Source of the DNA: Stramonita haemastoma
Lineage: Eukaryota; Mollusca; Gastropoda; Neogastropoda; Muricidae
Direction of reading: 5' to 3'
NCBI GenBank assembly: GCA_030674155.1
Contig: CM060336.1
Location: 972,356 to 999,855 of the forward strand
Length of the DNA stretch: 27,500 bases
Below are positions 1 through 9,089 of the stretch, in pieces. The notes beneath the pieces are model-generated. The model was given only the letters and a program-made list of their open reading frames with translations. It made no database searches and was not told where the DNA came from. Position numbers and translations under genes: made by a program. Each line of letters starts with the position of its first letter. Position 1 is the stretch's first letter.

Positions 1-30
1 AGTGCTTATCTATTATCCTCGAATAAAATA

Positions 31-32
<2 letters not shown>
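1..32 (+). mobile_element. 3' tail fragment of a family-A-like retroposon (cut by window edge)
   Basis: The first bases read AGTGCTTATCTATTATCCTC followed by GAATAAAATA. This matches the sense strand of the tails at 7498-7560 and 4804-4850, and is the downstream half of the hairpin tail module seen whole at 1744-1801. The tail runs straight into CCTTG repeats and then a CT array. The 5' part lies outside the window. Confidence 0.55.
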
Positions 33-252
<220 letters not shown>

Positions 253-427
253 AGGTGAGAGAGAGAAATTCTGAGAATTGAGTACTTTCTAATGGCGCTT
301 TCCAGCGCATGCGCATAATTGCATGCATTAAATATACATGGATGTGTCATGTCGTCGACATTGGGAGGTGAGGAGAGAGCGCACCAGTAGAAATTTATAC
401 TAGTAGTTATCGCCGGGCATATTACAT

Positions 428-430
<3 letters not shown>
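253..430. other. Short unique spacer, no gene seen
   Basis: Mixed-composition DNA between two microsatellites. It contains GCGCATGCGC-like palindromic sequence near 306-315. I see no splice-bounded open frame. Confidence 0.5.

Positions 431-503
<73 letters not shown>
431..503. repeat. (TG)n microsatellite
   Basis: An uninterrupted TG dinucleotide run of about 73 bp. It abuts the 3' tail of the minus-strand SINE at 512-723, so on the SINE strand the A-rich tail continues as (CA)n. Confidence 0.97.
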
Positions 504-506
<3 letters not shown>

Positions 507-511
507 AATAT

Positions 512-723
512 GTTTTATTTCAAGGATAATGGAATAAGCACTCATGTGAGTTGTTTTTTTTTAATCCAGTCCTCGTGTGTCTGCCGTTTTGTCTGTTTTG
601 TCACCCGTTCCCACCGGCACACAATGCCCTACTCTTCCGAATAGCGGAACGGGTTTTAACGTGTGGGCAAGATGCTCTGCGTGTGTTCGTACACGGGATC
701 TCGGTTTAATGTCTCATCCGAAG
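512..723 (-). mobile_element. SINE family A, copy 1 (5' truncated)
   Basis: Read on the minus strand, this copy has the central domain (AAACCGAGATCCCGTGT), then the body with CCGTTCCGCTATTCGG, then the hairpin tail GAGTGCTTATTCCATTATCC ending in AATAAAACA. It aligns end to end with copies at 4804-5010, 7498-7825 and 8208-8370. The tRNA-like head is missing: homology stops at 723, exactly where a TG array begins. No protein is encoded. Confidence 0.8.
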
Positions 724-732
724 TGTGTGTGT

Positions 733-792
<60 letters not shown>

Positions 793-877
793 TGAGAGAG
801 AGAGATAGACTGTGTGTGTGTGTGTGTGTGTGTGTGTCTGTCTGTCTGTCTGTCTGTCTGTGTATGTGTGTGTGGGG

Positions 878-941
<64 letters not shown>
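724..941. repeat. Compound microsatellite: TG, GA, TG, TCTG, GA
   Basis: A TG run (724-790), a short GAGA patch, a second TG run (811-836), six TCTG units (837-860), TGTATG/TGTG, then GA repeats to 939. TCTG units sit at the edge of the TG run, an arrangement repeated elsewhere in the window. Confidence 0.95.
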
Positions 942-1572
942 ATTGATTTGCATGCCACAGGCCTTTCGTTGGAATGGATTACGCAGTTGATTTTTTTTAT
1001 ATAGATCATACATGTATGTCAACATGTATAACATTCTGTGTCTTTCATCCTACAATGTCAGTAAACAGGCACAACGTTAAGTGTCTACTAAATTCCATGT
1101 GTACACACACATTCTCATTTGTACAATGCATCAGTGTTATTCTGCTGACAAAAATGCAGTGCAAGATTATATAAATTCCTATCATTTCGGAAGAGAAAGG
1201 ACGCTCCCATGCATGTTTTTACTGTGCGTAACGTCACTGCCCGTCTCTTTTCCATTTCCCGAAACCGAAAACCATCATTCCTTGTTCGCATTATATTGTG
1301 GCCAGTGCCTATTGGATAGTTTCTTTTTGACTGGGAAATTGCCACATAGAACTTGACCTACTTTACCATTTGGCAATGCAGTCCCTAGAAGAGAAGATGT
1401 AAAATGATGTGATATTAATGTGGTAAACTGTGGGGTCGGAGAGAAATCTTCACACACGAAGTAGTAGTGTCTTTCTGGAATTAGCGTTACCCTGTGGTCA
1501 CAGCCTTGCGCTCGTCATCTTTTGGATCTTTATATGATGGGATAACAGGCACTTTAAGTGGTCTGTCTGTTT
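942..1572. other. Unique AT-balanced DNA, no gene supported
   Basis: About 630 bp without long simple repeats. The longest open frames (60-91 codons on either strand) have no recognisable domain and no good splice sites at their edges. I see no SINE heads and no core-promoter signature. Confidence 0.5.
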
Positions 1573-1738
<166 letters not shown>

Positions 1739-1801
1739 TCTCGAGGGCTGGATGTAAAACAAGCATGTAATGCTTGATCTATTACTCTGAAAAATAAAAT
1801 T
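1739..1801 (+). mobile_element. Solo 3' hairpin-tail module (family-A tail)
   Basis: AGGGCTGGATGTAAAACAAG is followed by a perfect stem-loop AAGCAT-gta-ATGCTT, then GATCTATTACTCTGAAAAAT and AAAAT. This corresponds piece by piece to the sense tail of family A (GGACTGGACGTAAAAAAGCAC, hairpin, CTTATTCCATTATCCTCG). No family-A body or tRNA head precedes it; the upstream neighbour is a CT array. It is either a 5'-truncated insertion or a separate element with a CT-rich body. Confidence 0.65.
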
Positions 1802-1821
1802 TGTTTAAAAAATGTGTTACT

Positions 1822-1845
1822 TGTCTCTTCTCTGTCTCTCTCTCT

Positions 1846-1891
<46 letters not shown>

Positions 1892-1906
1892 CTCTCTCCT
1901 CTCTCT

Positions 1907-1952
<46 letters not shown>

Positions 1953-1980
1953 CTCCCTCCATCCCTCCCTCCCTTCCTCC
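1822..1980. repeat. (CT)n with CCCT end
   Basis: An interrupted CT array to about 1948, grading into CCCTCCCT/CATCCCTCCC repeats up to 1980. Confidence 0.95.
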
Positions 1981-2081
1981 CAAAGTATGTTGATACTTTT
2001 AGTACAGGGTCTTTCATATTTTTGAGTTGGGATAAGACAAATGTGTCTGTAATATTTGACAAGTTATCCTATTTACAAGTC

Positions 2082-2086
<5 letters not shown>

Positions 2087-2150
<64 letters not shown>
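2087..2150. repeat. (TA)n microsatellite
   Basis: A pure alternating TA run of about 64 bp. It is self-complementary and can extrude a cruciform. No gene. Confidence 0.97.
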
Positions 2151-2153
<3 letters not shown>

Positions 2154-3782
2154 TACATGTAGACATGGTAACATCACTCCCTACATAAAGGGCTATGCGG
2201 CATTAATGAGTAAAATCTGTACTGTTCATTTGTTTTCGTGTGACCTTTTCCCTCACCATATTATCTTCTTTTTATTTTTATTCATTCATTCAAGATGTTA
2301 TATTGAAGATATCGAAGGTGTGTCAATGACACAATAAACTTATTTAGGAAGATGTTCAGTTTACACATTTTTCAAAAAACAGAATAAATCTTCTGTGTTC
2401 TGAATCCATGTCCAATCATCATATCCAACCATCTGCGGCAGAAATTTTATGTGCTGCCTGTCTCTGCCATTTGTAATCTGTTTACAACCCCCAGGTCACA
2501 TGTTCTTCAAAGAACCAAAACCAGGAGCATATGATGTGAGACAAGTAAATATTGGTCAGTGTATTAAACATGTCCACAGCTGTTTGCATCATCATCACTG
2601 ACATAGGAATCATCTCTGCAGTGAAAAACACATCCAATTGTCCTACAAAAAATGCATTTGCAGCACTGCCAAACACAAACACATTGATTGTCATGAAGCA
2701 CACAGCAAGAACGATGCTTTTATTCACGTTTCTGGAATTTCTGTCGTGTCCGTGTCGTCACCGACAGCTCTACAGAAATGTCCACAATCATAACTGACAC
2801 ATTCAACTTATCAGCCATGTAATGTAGCGATCAAAAGCTGATAAACTTTACTCATTGGGTTTGTTTTGCCTCGTGGTATTATAGACCATGCTTTATGGGG
2901 CCATCTCAGTGGTGGATTTAATGAAAAGGCAGATTTTATTGTGTTTTCATGTCCATGTCATAACTAGCATACGTTTTTCTTTCAAAAATTAAATGTATTA
3001 AAGAGAACCTGACTGCTTGTGAGTGCTTCATTGTCTTTAAAATGGGCATATTGAACTGTTTCATGCTCTATGACAGCTGCAGTAGAAGTTTGCATGACAT
3101 AAGAAAAAGTACAAACATAAACTTGTGTCAGTTATGATGGTGGACATGAAAAGTGTACTCCATTCACCAGTTATAATGACAAAACCACTGAATTTCTTCA
3201 TCATTATAGTAATGTCATGTATCTTTCATGAAAGCCCCTGTTTCATGACCCTTGCTCAGCTATAACTGTACAATTGCAGACATTTTTCATGTCCCAGCAT
3301 CATAACTGACTTTTTTGTGGGGGTCTGACATTATCCACGTTATCAGAAAAAAAATAATGCATAAGTCATCTTTGGCTTTTAGTTTTCATGCAGGTAAATA
3401 AATGGTTCACCTTTCAAACGTTACAAATATTTTTTTTTCTGTGATTTCACTTTTGAAATTCTCTGACCTGTGTCCCGTTTTTGGCATGACCTTTTGGCAC
3501 TGTCTCATAGAAAAGATAGGTTTACCTTTCTTCGTGACAGTGATTGCTTCATTCCGTGGCTGCTGTGATGTCAGTAACTGACGGTTGAATAGAGAGACAT
3601 CCAGTGTATTGTGAGCTAGCGATTCAGTGTTGATAGCTGTGTATATTGCATCTATATGTATGTATATATCATAAATATGATATATGCGTAAGTGGGATGG
3701 AATCTGTGTGTTCTTTGTATGGGACAACCTTGAATGTACGCTGTATTTATTCACTTATATATGCACGCCTGCACACGGTCAC

Positions 3783-3785
<3 letters not shown>
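2151..3785. other. Quiet single-copy-like region with a scattered 22-bp motif
   Basis: About 1.6 kb almost free of simple repeats and SINEs. A minus-strand open frame at 2482-2727 gives an 81-residue hydrophobic peptide with no recognised family or splice context; I do not call it a gene. Near-copies of CATGTCCACCATCATAACTG (plus AC) occur at 2778-2798, 2948-2967, 3127-3149 (inverted) and 3287-3310, with a weaker match at 2569-2604. They suggest an old, decayed repeat. Confidence 0.55.

Positions 3786-3859
<74 letters not shown>
3786..3859. repeat. (GA)n microsatellite
   Basis: A pure GA run of about 74 bp. Any open frame across it is an Arg-Glu artefact. Confidence 0.97.
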
Positions 3860-3865
<6 letters not shown>

Positions 3866-3960
3866 AAGCAAGTGATTGCAGTTAAGAAGCAAGGAAGATT
3901 GCGAAAACACTACACTGGATTGATGCAGAACTTTGTCTTGATAGCGTTCTTTGATTTCTC

Positions 3961-4090
<130 letters not shown>

Positions 4091-4096
4091 AAAGTC

Positions 4097-4186
4097 AATG
4101 ACCGATATTATATTATATATAAATATATATAAATATATATATACTTACTATATTGTTATATATATATTATATATATTATTATATTG
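4097..4186. repeat. AT-rich imperfect (TA)/(TATTA) tract
   Basis: TATATTATATA, AAATATATATA and ATTATATATATT units with few G or C bases. A low-complexity spacer between microsatellites. Confidence 0.9.
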
Positions 4187-4267
4187 GATAGTCACTATCC
4201 GTATTCATCCTTCATACCACCAGTAGTTTCCATAATAAGTTTTTGGGTAGTGATTTTTTCCCCTTTA

Positions 4268-4269
<2 letters not shown>

Positions 4270-4348
<79 letters not shown>
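4270..4348. repeat. (TG)n microsatellite
   Basis: A pure TG run of about 79 bp. It stops some 20 bp before the 3' end of the minus-strand SINE at 4370-4780. Confidence 0.97.
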
Positions 4349-4351
<3 letters not shown>

Positions 4352-4369
4352 TTTTCAGTCAGGCATGTT

Positions 4370-4780
4370 TTTTTCAGTGTGAAATTAGGGCAGCTGTCCT
4401 TAGGGAAAGTACACTATCACAAGTGCATGGCACCTGTTTTAGATATTTTCTTTTTTGCGGGTGTATTTTTTCATGTAGTCAAGTGTTTTGGTTGGGTTTT
4501 TTTTTCTCCACTTTTACAAAATTCGCGAGGGACATAAACTCTTTTGCTGCCGCGGGTTCTTTTACGTGTGCTGAATGCGTGTTGCACTCGGGCCTGTGTT
4601 TGTTGTCTCATTTATGGCAGACAAATTAAGTAGCTCTGCTAGACTGGCACTCGTAGATTGCTTGATGGGGGGGGGGGGGGGGGGGGACTTTGGCTGCAGA
4701 GGGGTTCGAACTCTTGACCTGTCGCTTTCTAAATAGGGGTGTCGAGCGCCGCTTGACCGCTGGCTACAACTGTCCGCTGT
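4370..4780 (-). mobile_element. SINE family C, copy 3 (full-length but diverged, poly-G insertion)
   Basis: On the minus strand the element opens with a tRNA-like head: GTTGTAGCCAGCGGTCAAGC around 4750-4775, then a B-box-like GAGTTCGAACCCC near 4701-4713. The central domain follows (GCACACGTAAAAGAACCCGC), and then the 3' domain, whose CAGCTGCCCTAATTTCACAC matches CAGCCCGAATTTCACG of the copy at 7044-7450. A run of 20 G on the plus strand at 4667-4686 lies inside it. It is non-coding; the head would be an internal RNA polymerase III promoter, now probably degenerate. Confidence 0.75.
4667..4686 (+). repeat. (G)20 homopolymer
   Basis: Twenty consecutive G residues inside SINE copy C3. Longest of eight plus-strand G runs of 12 or more in the window. 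Confidence 0.95.
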
Positions 4781-4803
4781 TTTTCTTTTCTTCTTTGTAT
4801 TCC

Positions 4804-5010
4804 TTTATATCGAGGATAATGGAATAAGCACTCGTGTGCTTTTTTATATCCAGTCCCCGTGTGTATGCACTTTTGTAAATGTCATGTGTTCCCACCGTCA
4901 CACAGTGGCCTACTCTTACGGAAAAGCGGAACATGTTTTAACGTGTGGCAAGATATTCTGCGTGCGTTCGCACACGGGGCCTCGGTTTATAGTCTCATCC
5001 GAAGGACTTT
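4804..5010 (-). mobile_element. SINE family A, copy 2 (5' truncated)
   Basis: The sense (minus) strand runs from AAGTCCTTCGGATGAGACTA through AAACCGAGGCCCCGTGTGCG, body CATGTTCCGCTTTTCCG, and tail AAAAAGCACACGAGTGCTTA ending CCTCGATATAAA. The tail keeps a perfect AAGCAC/GTGCTT stem. The tRNA head seen in the copy at 7498-7825 is absent. The tail is only 24 bp from the head of SINE C3. Confidence 0.8.
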
Positions 5011-5101
5011 GTTGATGGACTGACTTTGTTCATTTTTATTTCTGTGCGTGTATTCATAATTTTGTTTTATTCATTTTATTTACTGTACATTATTCATCGA
5101 G

Positions 5102-5200
5102 TTGCGCCGCCTTCAGTGTGCTAACCCCTGGAGAAGCTGAGGTCTCTGACGCCTCGCTCCTCTCCGACCGTATAGGTTATGAGAACACCTTTACCTTTTT
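5102..5200 (+). mobile_element. SINE family B, copy 1 (3' third only)
   Basis: Starts TTGCGCCGCCTTCAGTGTGC and continues CTGGAGAAGCTGAGGTCTCT, GACGCCTCGCTCC, GGTTATGAGAACACCTTTAC, ending CTTTTTT. This matches the last 100 bp of the copies at 5709-5998, 7910-8152 and 24237-24533. The tail is extended by ATT/GTT repeats. Confidence 0.8.
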
Positions 5201-5205
5201 TGTTA

Positions 5206-5237
<32 letters not shown>

Positions 5238-5411
5238 GTTGTTGTTGTTGTTGTTGTTGTTATTGTTATTATTGTTATTGTTGTTGTTATTATTATTCAT
5301 TATTTTTATTTTATTTTTTTTATTATTAATTTTTTATTATTATTTTATTATCGTTGTTTATGATTTCGTTATATTATATCGTATTATTACTTATTATCGT
5401 TGTTTGTTTTG

Positions 5412-5443
<32 letters not shown>
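5206..5443. repeat. (ATT)n/(GTT)n trinucleotide tracts
   Basis: An imperfect ATT/GTT array at 5206-5300, T-rich irregular spacer, and a second pure ATT array at 5415-5443. They extend the A/T-rich tail of the preceding SINE fragment. The hydrophobic open frame here (Ile/Leu/Val runs) is an artefact. Confidence 0.92.
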
Positions 5444-5446
<3 letters not shown>

Positions 5447-5708
5447 TCATCGATTTGTTTCTTTCATTTCTGTTTCTGTCAAATCAGTTCAGTCTGTTTT
5501 CTTGTTTTGATTACGAATACAAAACTTTATTATCTCAAACCAGAGAATTCTTGATTAGCTGCTGTGTTTAAAATAGGTAAAACGGTAAAAAAATAAAAAA
5601 AAAAAATTTAGTTCATATCTCTCTAAAATCATTTGACTCGTTGATCAACATGTATAGCAAATGTCCCACTTGGGATGGCCCAGGGGGACTTTAATTTAAG
5701 CCTTTGAC
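5444..5708. other. Unique spacer, nothing recognised
   Basis: AT-rich DNA without repeats, splice-bounded frames or RNA-like folds that I can see. It includes an A-rich stretch near 5580-5610. Confidence 0.5.
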
Positions 5709-5998
5709 GGAGTCGGGACAACTCATTTGTCAGAGCCTCGCTTTCCCCCAGCCAATGTTGAGCAGCATCGAGCGTGGTTACCAATAGGATGGGTGACCGT
5801 TTGCGTGCCTTGGCTTCAGTACAGTTCCCCCAGCTGTAAATGGGTACATGCCCTCTTTAGGGTCAGGGAAGATAAAGCAGCGAGGGAGAGGAGATGGGCG
5901 CCGCCCTCAATATGCTGGCCCCTGGAGAAGCTGGGGTCTCTGACGCCTCGCTCCCCTACGACAACATAAATTATGGGACACCTTTACCTTTTTACCTA
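5709..5998 (+). mobile_element. SINE family B, copy 2 (near full length)
   Basis: The head GTCGGGACAACTCATTTGTC is a decayed form of GATAGCTCAGTGGTCAGAGC (intact at 27431-27450). The body contains GAGCGTGGTTACCAATAGGA, GTGACCGTTTGCGTGCCTTG and GCTTCAGTACAGTTCCCCC, then CCTCTTTAGGGTCAGGGAAG, GGGCGCCGCCCTCAATATGC and the tail GGGACACCTTTACCTTTTTA. At about 290 bp this is one of the more complete copies. The 80-residue open frame across it is a SINE artefact. Confidence 0.82.
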
Positions 5999-6274
5999 GA
6001 TATATTCAAGTCTCTAGTCATCGACAGTTCTTTCCTTGTTTTTATTTTCACTTTTGGTTTATTTTCTTAACTAAAGGTTATGTCATCAACTAAACCATGA
6101 TTGGTTTAAGCTAAAATATTGATAGTATATGCTAAGCTAGAGAATGCCTTAAAATTTAATGTTTGATAGATTTTCCACAATGAAGTGTTAAAACAGAGAA
6201 CAGCGTGCAGAATACAAATCTATTTAAAAGCAGAAGACGAAAAGCTCTACGCTCTTAGGCCCTGCTAGAGACTA
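5999..6274. other. Unique spacer, nothing recognised
   Basis: AT-rich DNA with no convincing open frame, splice pair or repeat. A short inverted pair involving TTTAAGCTAAA and TATGCTAAGC near 6105-6140 is too weak to call. Confidence 0.5.
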
Positions 6275-6312
6275 CCTGTCTCTGTCTCTGTCTCTCTCTC
6301 TGTCTCTCTCTC
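6275..6312. repeat. TCTG/CT microsatellite
   Basis: CTGTCTCTGTCTCTGTCTCT and following CT units. It sits upstream of the tail module at 6327-6386, just as longer CT arrays do at 1573 and 16363. Confidence 0.9.
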
Positions 6313-6326
6313 ACACTTTTTTTTTA

Positions 6327-6386
6327 TAAAGAGGGCTGGATGAAAACAAGCCACCATGTGCTTAATCTTTTCCCTCAATAAAAATG
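6327..6386 (+). mobile_element. Solo 3' hairpin-tail module (family-A tail)
   Basis: GAGGGCTGGATGAAAACAAG, then an imperfect AAGCCAC/GTGCTT stem, then AATCTTTTCCCTCAATAAAA. It aligns with the modules at 1739-1801 and 16528-16574. The tail continues as CATT repeats and then a CT array. Confidence 0.6.
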
Positions 6387-6510
<124 letters not shown>

Positions 6511-6654
6511 GGGCGGAGGAGGCGGGAGGGTGTCTGCTTAAAATAAAAACTCCTTTGATCTTTACATAGTGATATTCCTGTATGCAAGGAGTGGGGTGAT
6601 CAATCATCATTGGTCCCAAACCACTGGTTTCAGATGGATTTAATCGTTTCACAG

Positions 6655-6674
6655 GAGAGAGAGAGAGAGAGAGG

Positions 6675-6743
<69 letters not shown>

Positions 6744-6746
6744 GGG
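6655..6746. repeat. (GA)n ending in (G)14
   Basis: GA repeats with a few AGG interruptions up to 6732, then 14 G residues (6733-6746). It lies about 150 bp after a CT array, giving a second CT...GA pair that could base-pair in single strands. Confidence 0.95.
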
Positions 6747-6883
6747 TTATGACCATGAATGATTGAATAAATTTTATGAAAGACAATGACAAGTGTGTAC
6801 AAAATCAAGATAGCACATTAACAACAAATTTGCAGGAAATCCCTATTTTTCTTTAAAAAAGAAAAAAAAGGTTCATTTTGCCA

Positions 6884-6903
6884 AAGCGCGCGCGCGCGCG
6901 GCG
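6884..6903. repeat. (CG)n alternating tract
   Basis: A run of GC dinucleotides of about 17 bp followed by GGCG and CACACA-rich sequence. Alternating CG is the strongest known Z-DNA-forming sequence. Uninterrupted CpG this long suggests weak CpG loss here. Confidence 0.9.
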
Positions 6904-7043
6904 TCACACAGCCACACACAGCGACACACAAAGACTAGCCTACTTGATTTCATGAAGAAAGGGTTTTTTTTTTTTTTAAATGATAATAATAATAATAAAG
7001 AAACGAAAGAAGCGCAGTTGACGGCAGCAAAGCAGAGCTACTA

Positions 7044-7455
7044 TATCGCCCGTGGTCTAGTGGTAATGCACCTGTCTAGAAGGCGAAAAGTCGGGTTCCA
7101 AGTGTGTGGTGGTTCGATCCCGTTTAGGCCTGAAACTTTCCCCCTATCCATTAGACCACGAGTGGCGGTCTGGGTGCTAGTCTCTCGGATGAATGATAAA
7201 CCGAGGTCCCGTGTATTACACATATTTAGTGCACGTAAAAGAAACACAGAAACAAGCGAGTCGTCCCTGGAAAATTCTGCAGAAAAAAGAACTCTCGTAG
7301 GGAAAGAAATACAGTTGCAGACAGGAAAAGAAAAAAATATAATGGGTGGCGCTGCTTTTATGGCAACGTGCTCTGTCTGGGGAGAGCAGCCCGAATTTCA
7401 CGTTGTGAAATCTGCTATGACTTAAAGTGGTATACAGTACTATACAATACAAGAT
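7044..7455 (+). mobile_element. SINE family C, copy 1 (full length)
   Basis: A tRNA-like head is clear: A box TGGTCTAGTGG at 7053-7063 and B box GGTTCGATCCC at 7111-7121, the normal spacing for an internal polymerase III promoter. A hairpin (AGACCAC...GGTCT, 7153-7170) follows. Then come the central domain (ATAAACCGAGGTCCCGTGTA, 7196-7215; GTGCACGTAAAAGAA, 7229-7243) and the 3' domain with GGGTGGCGCTGC, GGGGAGAGCAGCCCGAATTT and a tail of TATACAATACAA units. It resembles tRNA-SINEs described in molluscs; I cannot assign the published family by eye. The 157-residue open frame across it is an artefact. Confidence 0.85.
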
Positions 7456-7497
7456 TATATAGATCTAATACAATATTTGATTTATTTGATTTTTTTC

Positions 7498-7825
7498 TTT
7501 TATATCGAGGATAATGGAATAAGCACTCTTGTGCTTTTTTACGTCCAGTCCCCGTGTGTATGCAGTTTTTGTAAATGTCATCTGTTCCCACTGGCACATG
7601 ATGGCCTACTCTTACGAAAAGCGGAACAGGATTTAACGTGTGTGCAAGATGTTGTGCGTGCGTTCGCACACGGGGCCTCGGTTTAAAGTCTCATCCGAAG
7701 GACTTTGGGGGAGAGTGGAGTCGGCACTGATGTTAACTCCAGGAGAAAAATCTCCTCGACCGGACTCGAACCCGAGTTGTCAAATTGCCAGCGCAATGTT
7801 CTGACCACTAGGCTATCCGTCCCCC
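7498..7825 (-). mobile_element. SINE family A, copy 3 (full length with tRNA head)
   Basis: The only family-A copy that keeps its head. On the minus strand: A box TAGCCTAGTGG (7805-7815), B box GGTTCGAGTCC (7762-7772), a GGAGATTTTTCTCC hairpin-like stretch, and CGGATGAGACTTTAAACCGA. The body follows (TGTTCCGCTTTTCGTAAGAG), and then the tail GGACTGGACGTAAAAAAGC with a perfect AAGCAC-aaga-GTGCTT stem, TTATTCCATTATCCTCGATA and an A/T-rich end. About 328 bp, non-coding. Confidence 0.87.
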
Positions 7826-7909
7826 GTCTCTCCTCTCTCTCCCGTCCTCCGTCTCTCCCCTCTCTCTCCCCCGTCCTCCGTCCCAACACAGGGGACATGG
7901 TAGGTCATG
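7826..7909. repeat. CTCTCC/CCGTC pyrimidine-rich tandem
   Basis: CCCGTCTCTCCTCTCTCTCC and CCGTCCTCCGTC are repeated twice (about 35 bp per unit). It separates two SINEs of opposite orientation. Confidence 0.75.
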
Positions 7910-8152
7910 ATTCGAGCGTGGTTACCAAGTGAATGGGTGACCGTTTGCGCGCCTTGGCTTCAGCACAGTCCCCCAGTTCACGCAGCTGTAAATAGGTACC
8001 AGCCCTCTTTAAAGGGACAGGGGAGGTAAAGCAGCGAGGGAGAGGAAATTGGCGCCGCCATCAATACGCTGGCCTCTAGAGAAGCTGAGGTCTCTGATGC
8101 CTCACTCCCCTACGACCACATAGGTTATGGGACACCTTTGCCTTTTTACTTT
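7910..8152 (+). mobile_element. SINE family B, copy 3 (head truncated)
   Basis: Begins at TTCGAGCGTGGTTACCAAG, the B-box region of the family, so the A box is lost. It continues with GGGTGACCGTTTGCGCGCCT, CAGCTGTAAATAGGTACC, GGCGCCGCCATCAATACGCT and GTCTCTGATGCCTCACTCCC, and ends CACCTTTGCCTTTTTACTTT. Confidence 0.83.
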
Positions 8153-8207
8153 TACAATACATACAGTACAGTATTTTTATTTATTTATTTATTATTTTAT
8201 TTACTAT

Positions 8208-8370
8208 TTTATATCGAGGATAATGGAATAAGCACTCATGTGCTTTTTTTACATTCAGTCCCCGTGTGTATACATTTTGTAAATCTTGTTATCTGTTCCC
8301 ACCGGCACACAATGGCCTACTCTTACGAAAAGCGGAACAGGATTTAAGGTGTGCGCAAGATGTTCTGCGT
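8208..8370 (-). mobile_element. SINE family A, copy 4 (5' truncated), 50 bp from a candidate exon
   Basis: The minus strand carries the 3' half of family A: ACGCAGAACATCTTGCGCAC, CTGTTCCGCTTTTCGTAAGA, CCGGTGGGAACAGATAAC, and the tail with AAGCAC/GTGCTT around the loop. It is followed by TTTA repeats on its tail side (8172-8205). Its truncated edge at about 8370 lies about 50 bp upstream of the splice acceptor at 8421, antisense to the candidate exon. Confidence 0.82.
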
Positions 8371-8421
8371 ACAGTACATGTATGTGTCTCCTGTCCTTAT
8401 CTGGCTGTGTGTGTGTTTCAG

Positions 8422-8496
8422 AGGAAGAGCTGGGAGGCATGACAACGAGGCTCTGGATTTCCACATCGATGACTACATCAATGGCGATGGAAGCAT
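8422..8496 (+). CDS. Candidate internal coding exon (75 nt), protein not recognised
   Basis: The exon is framed by a good splice acceptor (a T/G-rich tract ending GTGTGTTTCAG at 8421) and a consensus donor GTGAGT at 8497-8502. Of the three plus-strand frames, one has an early TGA and another gives a Met/Thr/Ser-rich string. The third reads GRAGR then HDNEALDFHIDDYINGDGS, an ordinary acidic, hydrophilic sequence unlike the microsatellite peptides around it. In this frame one base (A) completes a codon from an upstream exon and two bases (AT) carry over. Those two bases join in frame with the candidate exon at 18846, giving an open junction. I do not know the protein family and see no catalytic motif. 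No upstream partner exon was found. The SINE at 8208-8370 lies close to the acceptor. Splicing and coding are inferred from sequence alone. Confidence 0.42.
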
Positions 8497-8556
8497 GTGA
8501 GTTGCCCAACTTGGCTTGGTGCTTGTCTCCCTTCTCTGTGTTGTCTCTCAGTCATG

Positions 8557-8638
8557 TTCTGTCTGTCTGTCTGTCTGTCTGTGTGTCTGTGTGTCTCTGT
8601 CTATCTGTCTGTGTCTGTCTCTGTCTTGTCTGTCTGTC

Positions 8639-8681
<43 letters not shown>

Positions 8682-8688
8682 TCTCTCT

Positions 8689-8763
<75 letters not shown>
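8557..8763. repeat. (TCTG)n then (CT)n compound microsatellite
   Basis: Blocks of TCTG with TGTG and TCTC interruptions (8557-8680) pass into a CT array (8686-8763). It begins about 60 bp after the donor of the candidate exon at 8422-8496, so it would be intronic. Confidence 0.95.
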
Positions 8764-8766
<3 letters not shown>

Positions 8767-8854
8767 TGTGTGCGTGCACACACACGCGCCAGCGTAACAG
8801 CAGCTTCAGAATATGACATCATTTTGTAATGTTATGGTCATACATACATGCATA

Positions 8855-8908
8855 TGTGTGTGTGTGTGTGTGGTGTGCGTGCGCACGCATGCACATACAC
8901 ACACATCC

Positions 8909-8968
<60 letters not shown>
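8855..8968. repeat. TG/CG/CA palindromic patch and (TA)n
   Basis: TG repeats pass through GTGCGTGCGCACGCATGCAC to CA repeats (8855-8905), a long self-complementary purine-pyrimidine alternation. A pure AT/TA run of 58 bp (8911-8968) follows. Confidence 0.93.
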
Positions 8969-8973
<5 letters not shown>

Positions 8974-9089
8974 TGTGTATATCCGTCTGCCTACCTGCCT
9001 GCATATCTTATCATCATTACATGCGCGCTTGTGTGCATGCAGGCGGCGGGCATTGTCAGTGTGCCTGCCTGCCTGCCTGCCTGTGTTGT

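Noticed and set aside
2482..2727. Minus-strand 81-codon hydrophobic frame starting MNKSIVLAVCF
   Set aside because: Resembles a membrane peptide, but there is no recognised family, promoter, splice site or flanking coding frame. The DNA shows decayed-repeat motifs.
7053..7121. Possible functional tRNA gene (A and B boxes)
   Set aside because: The sequence between and after the boxes does not fold as a full cloverleaf and continues into a SINE body found elsewhere.
6952..7425. 157-codon plus-strand frame
   Set aside because: It lies almost wholly over SINE C1, including its tRNA-like promoter, and is explained by that element.
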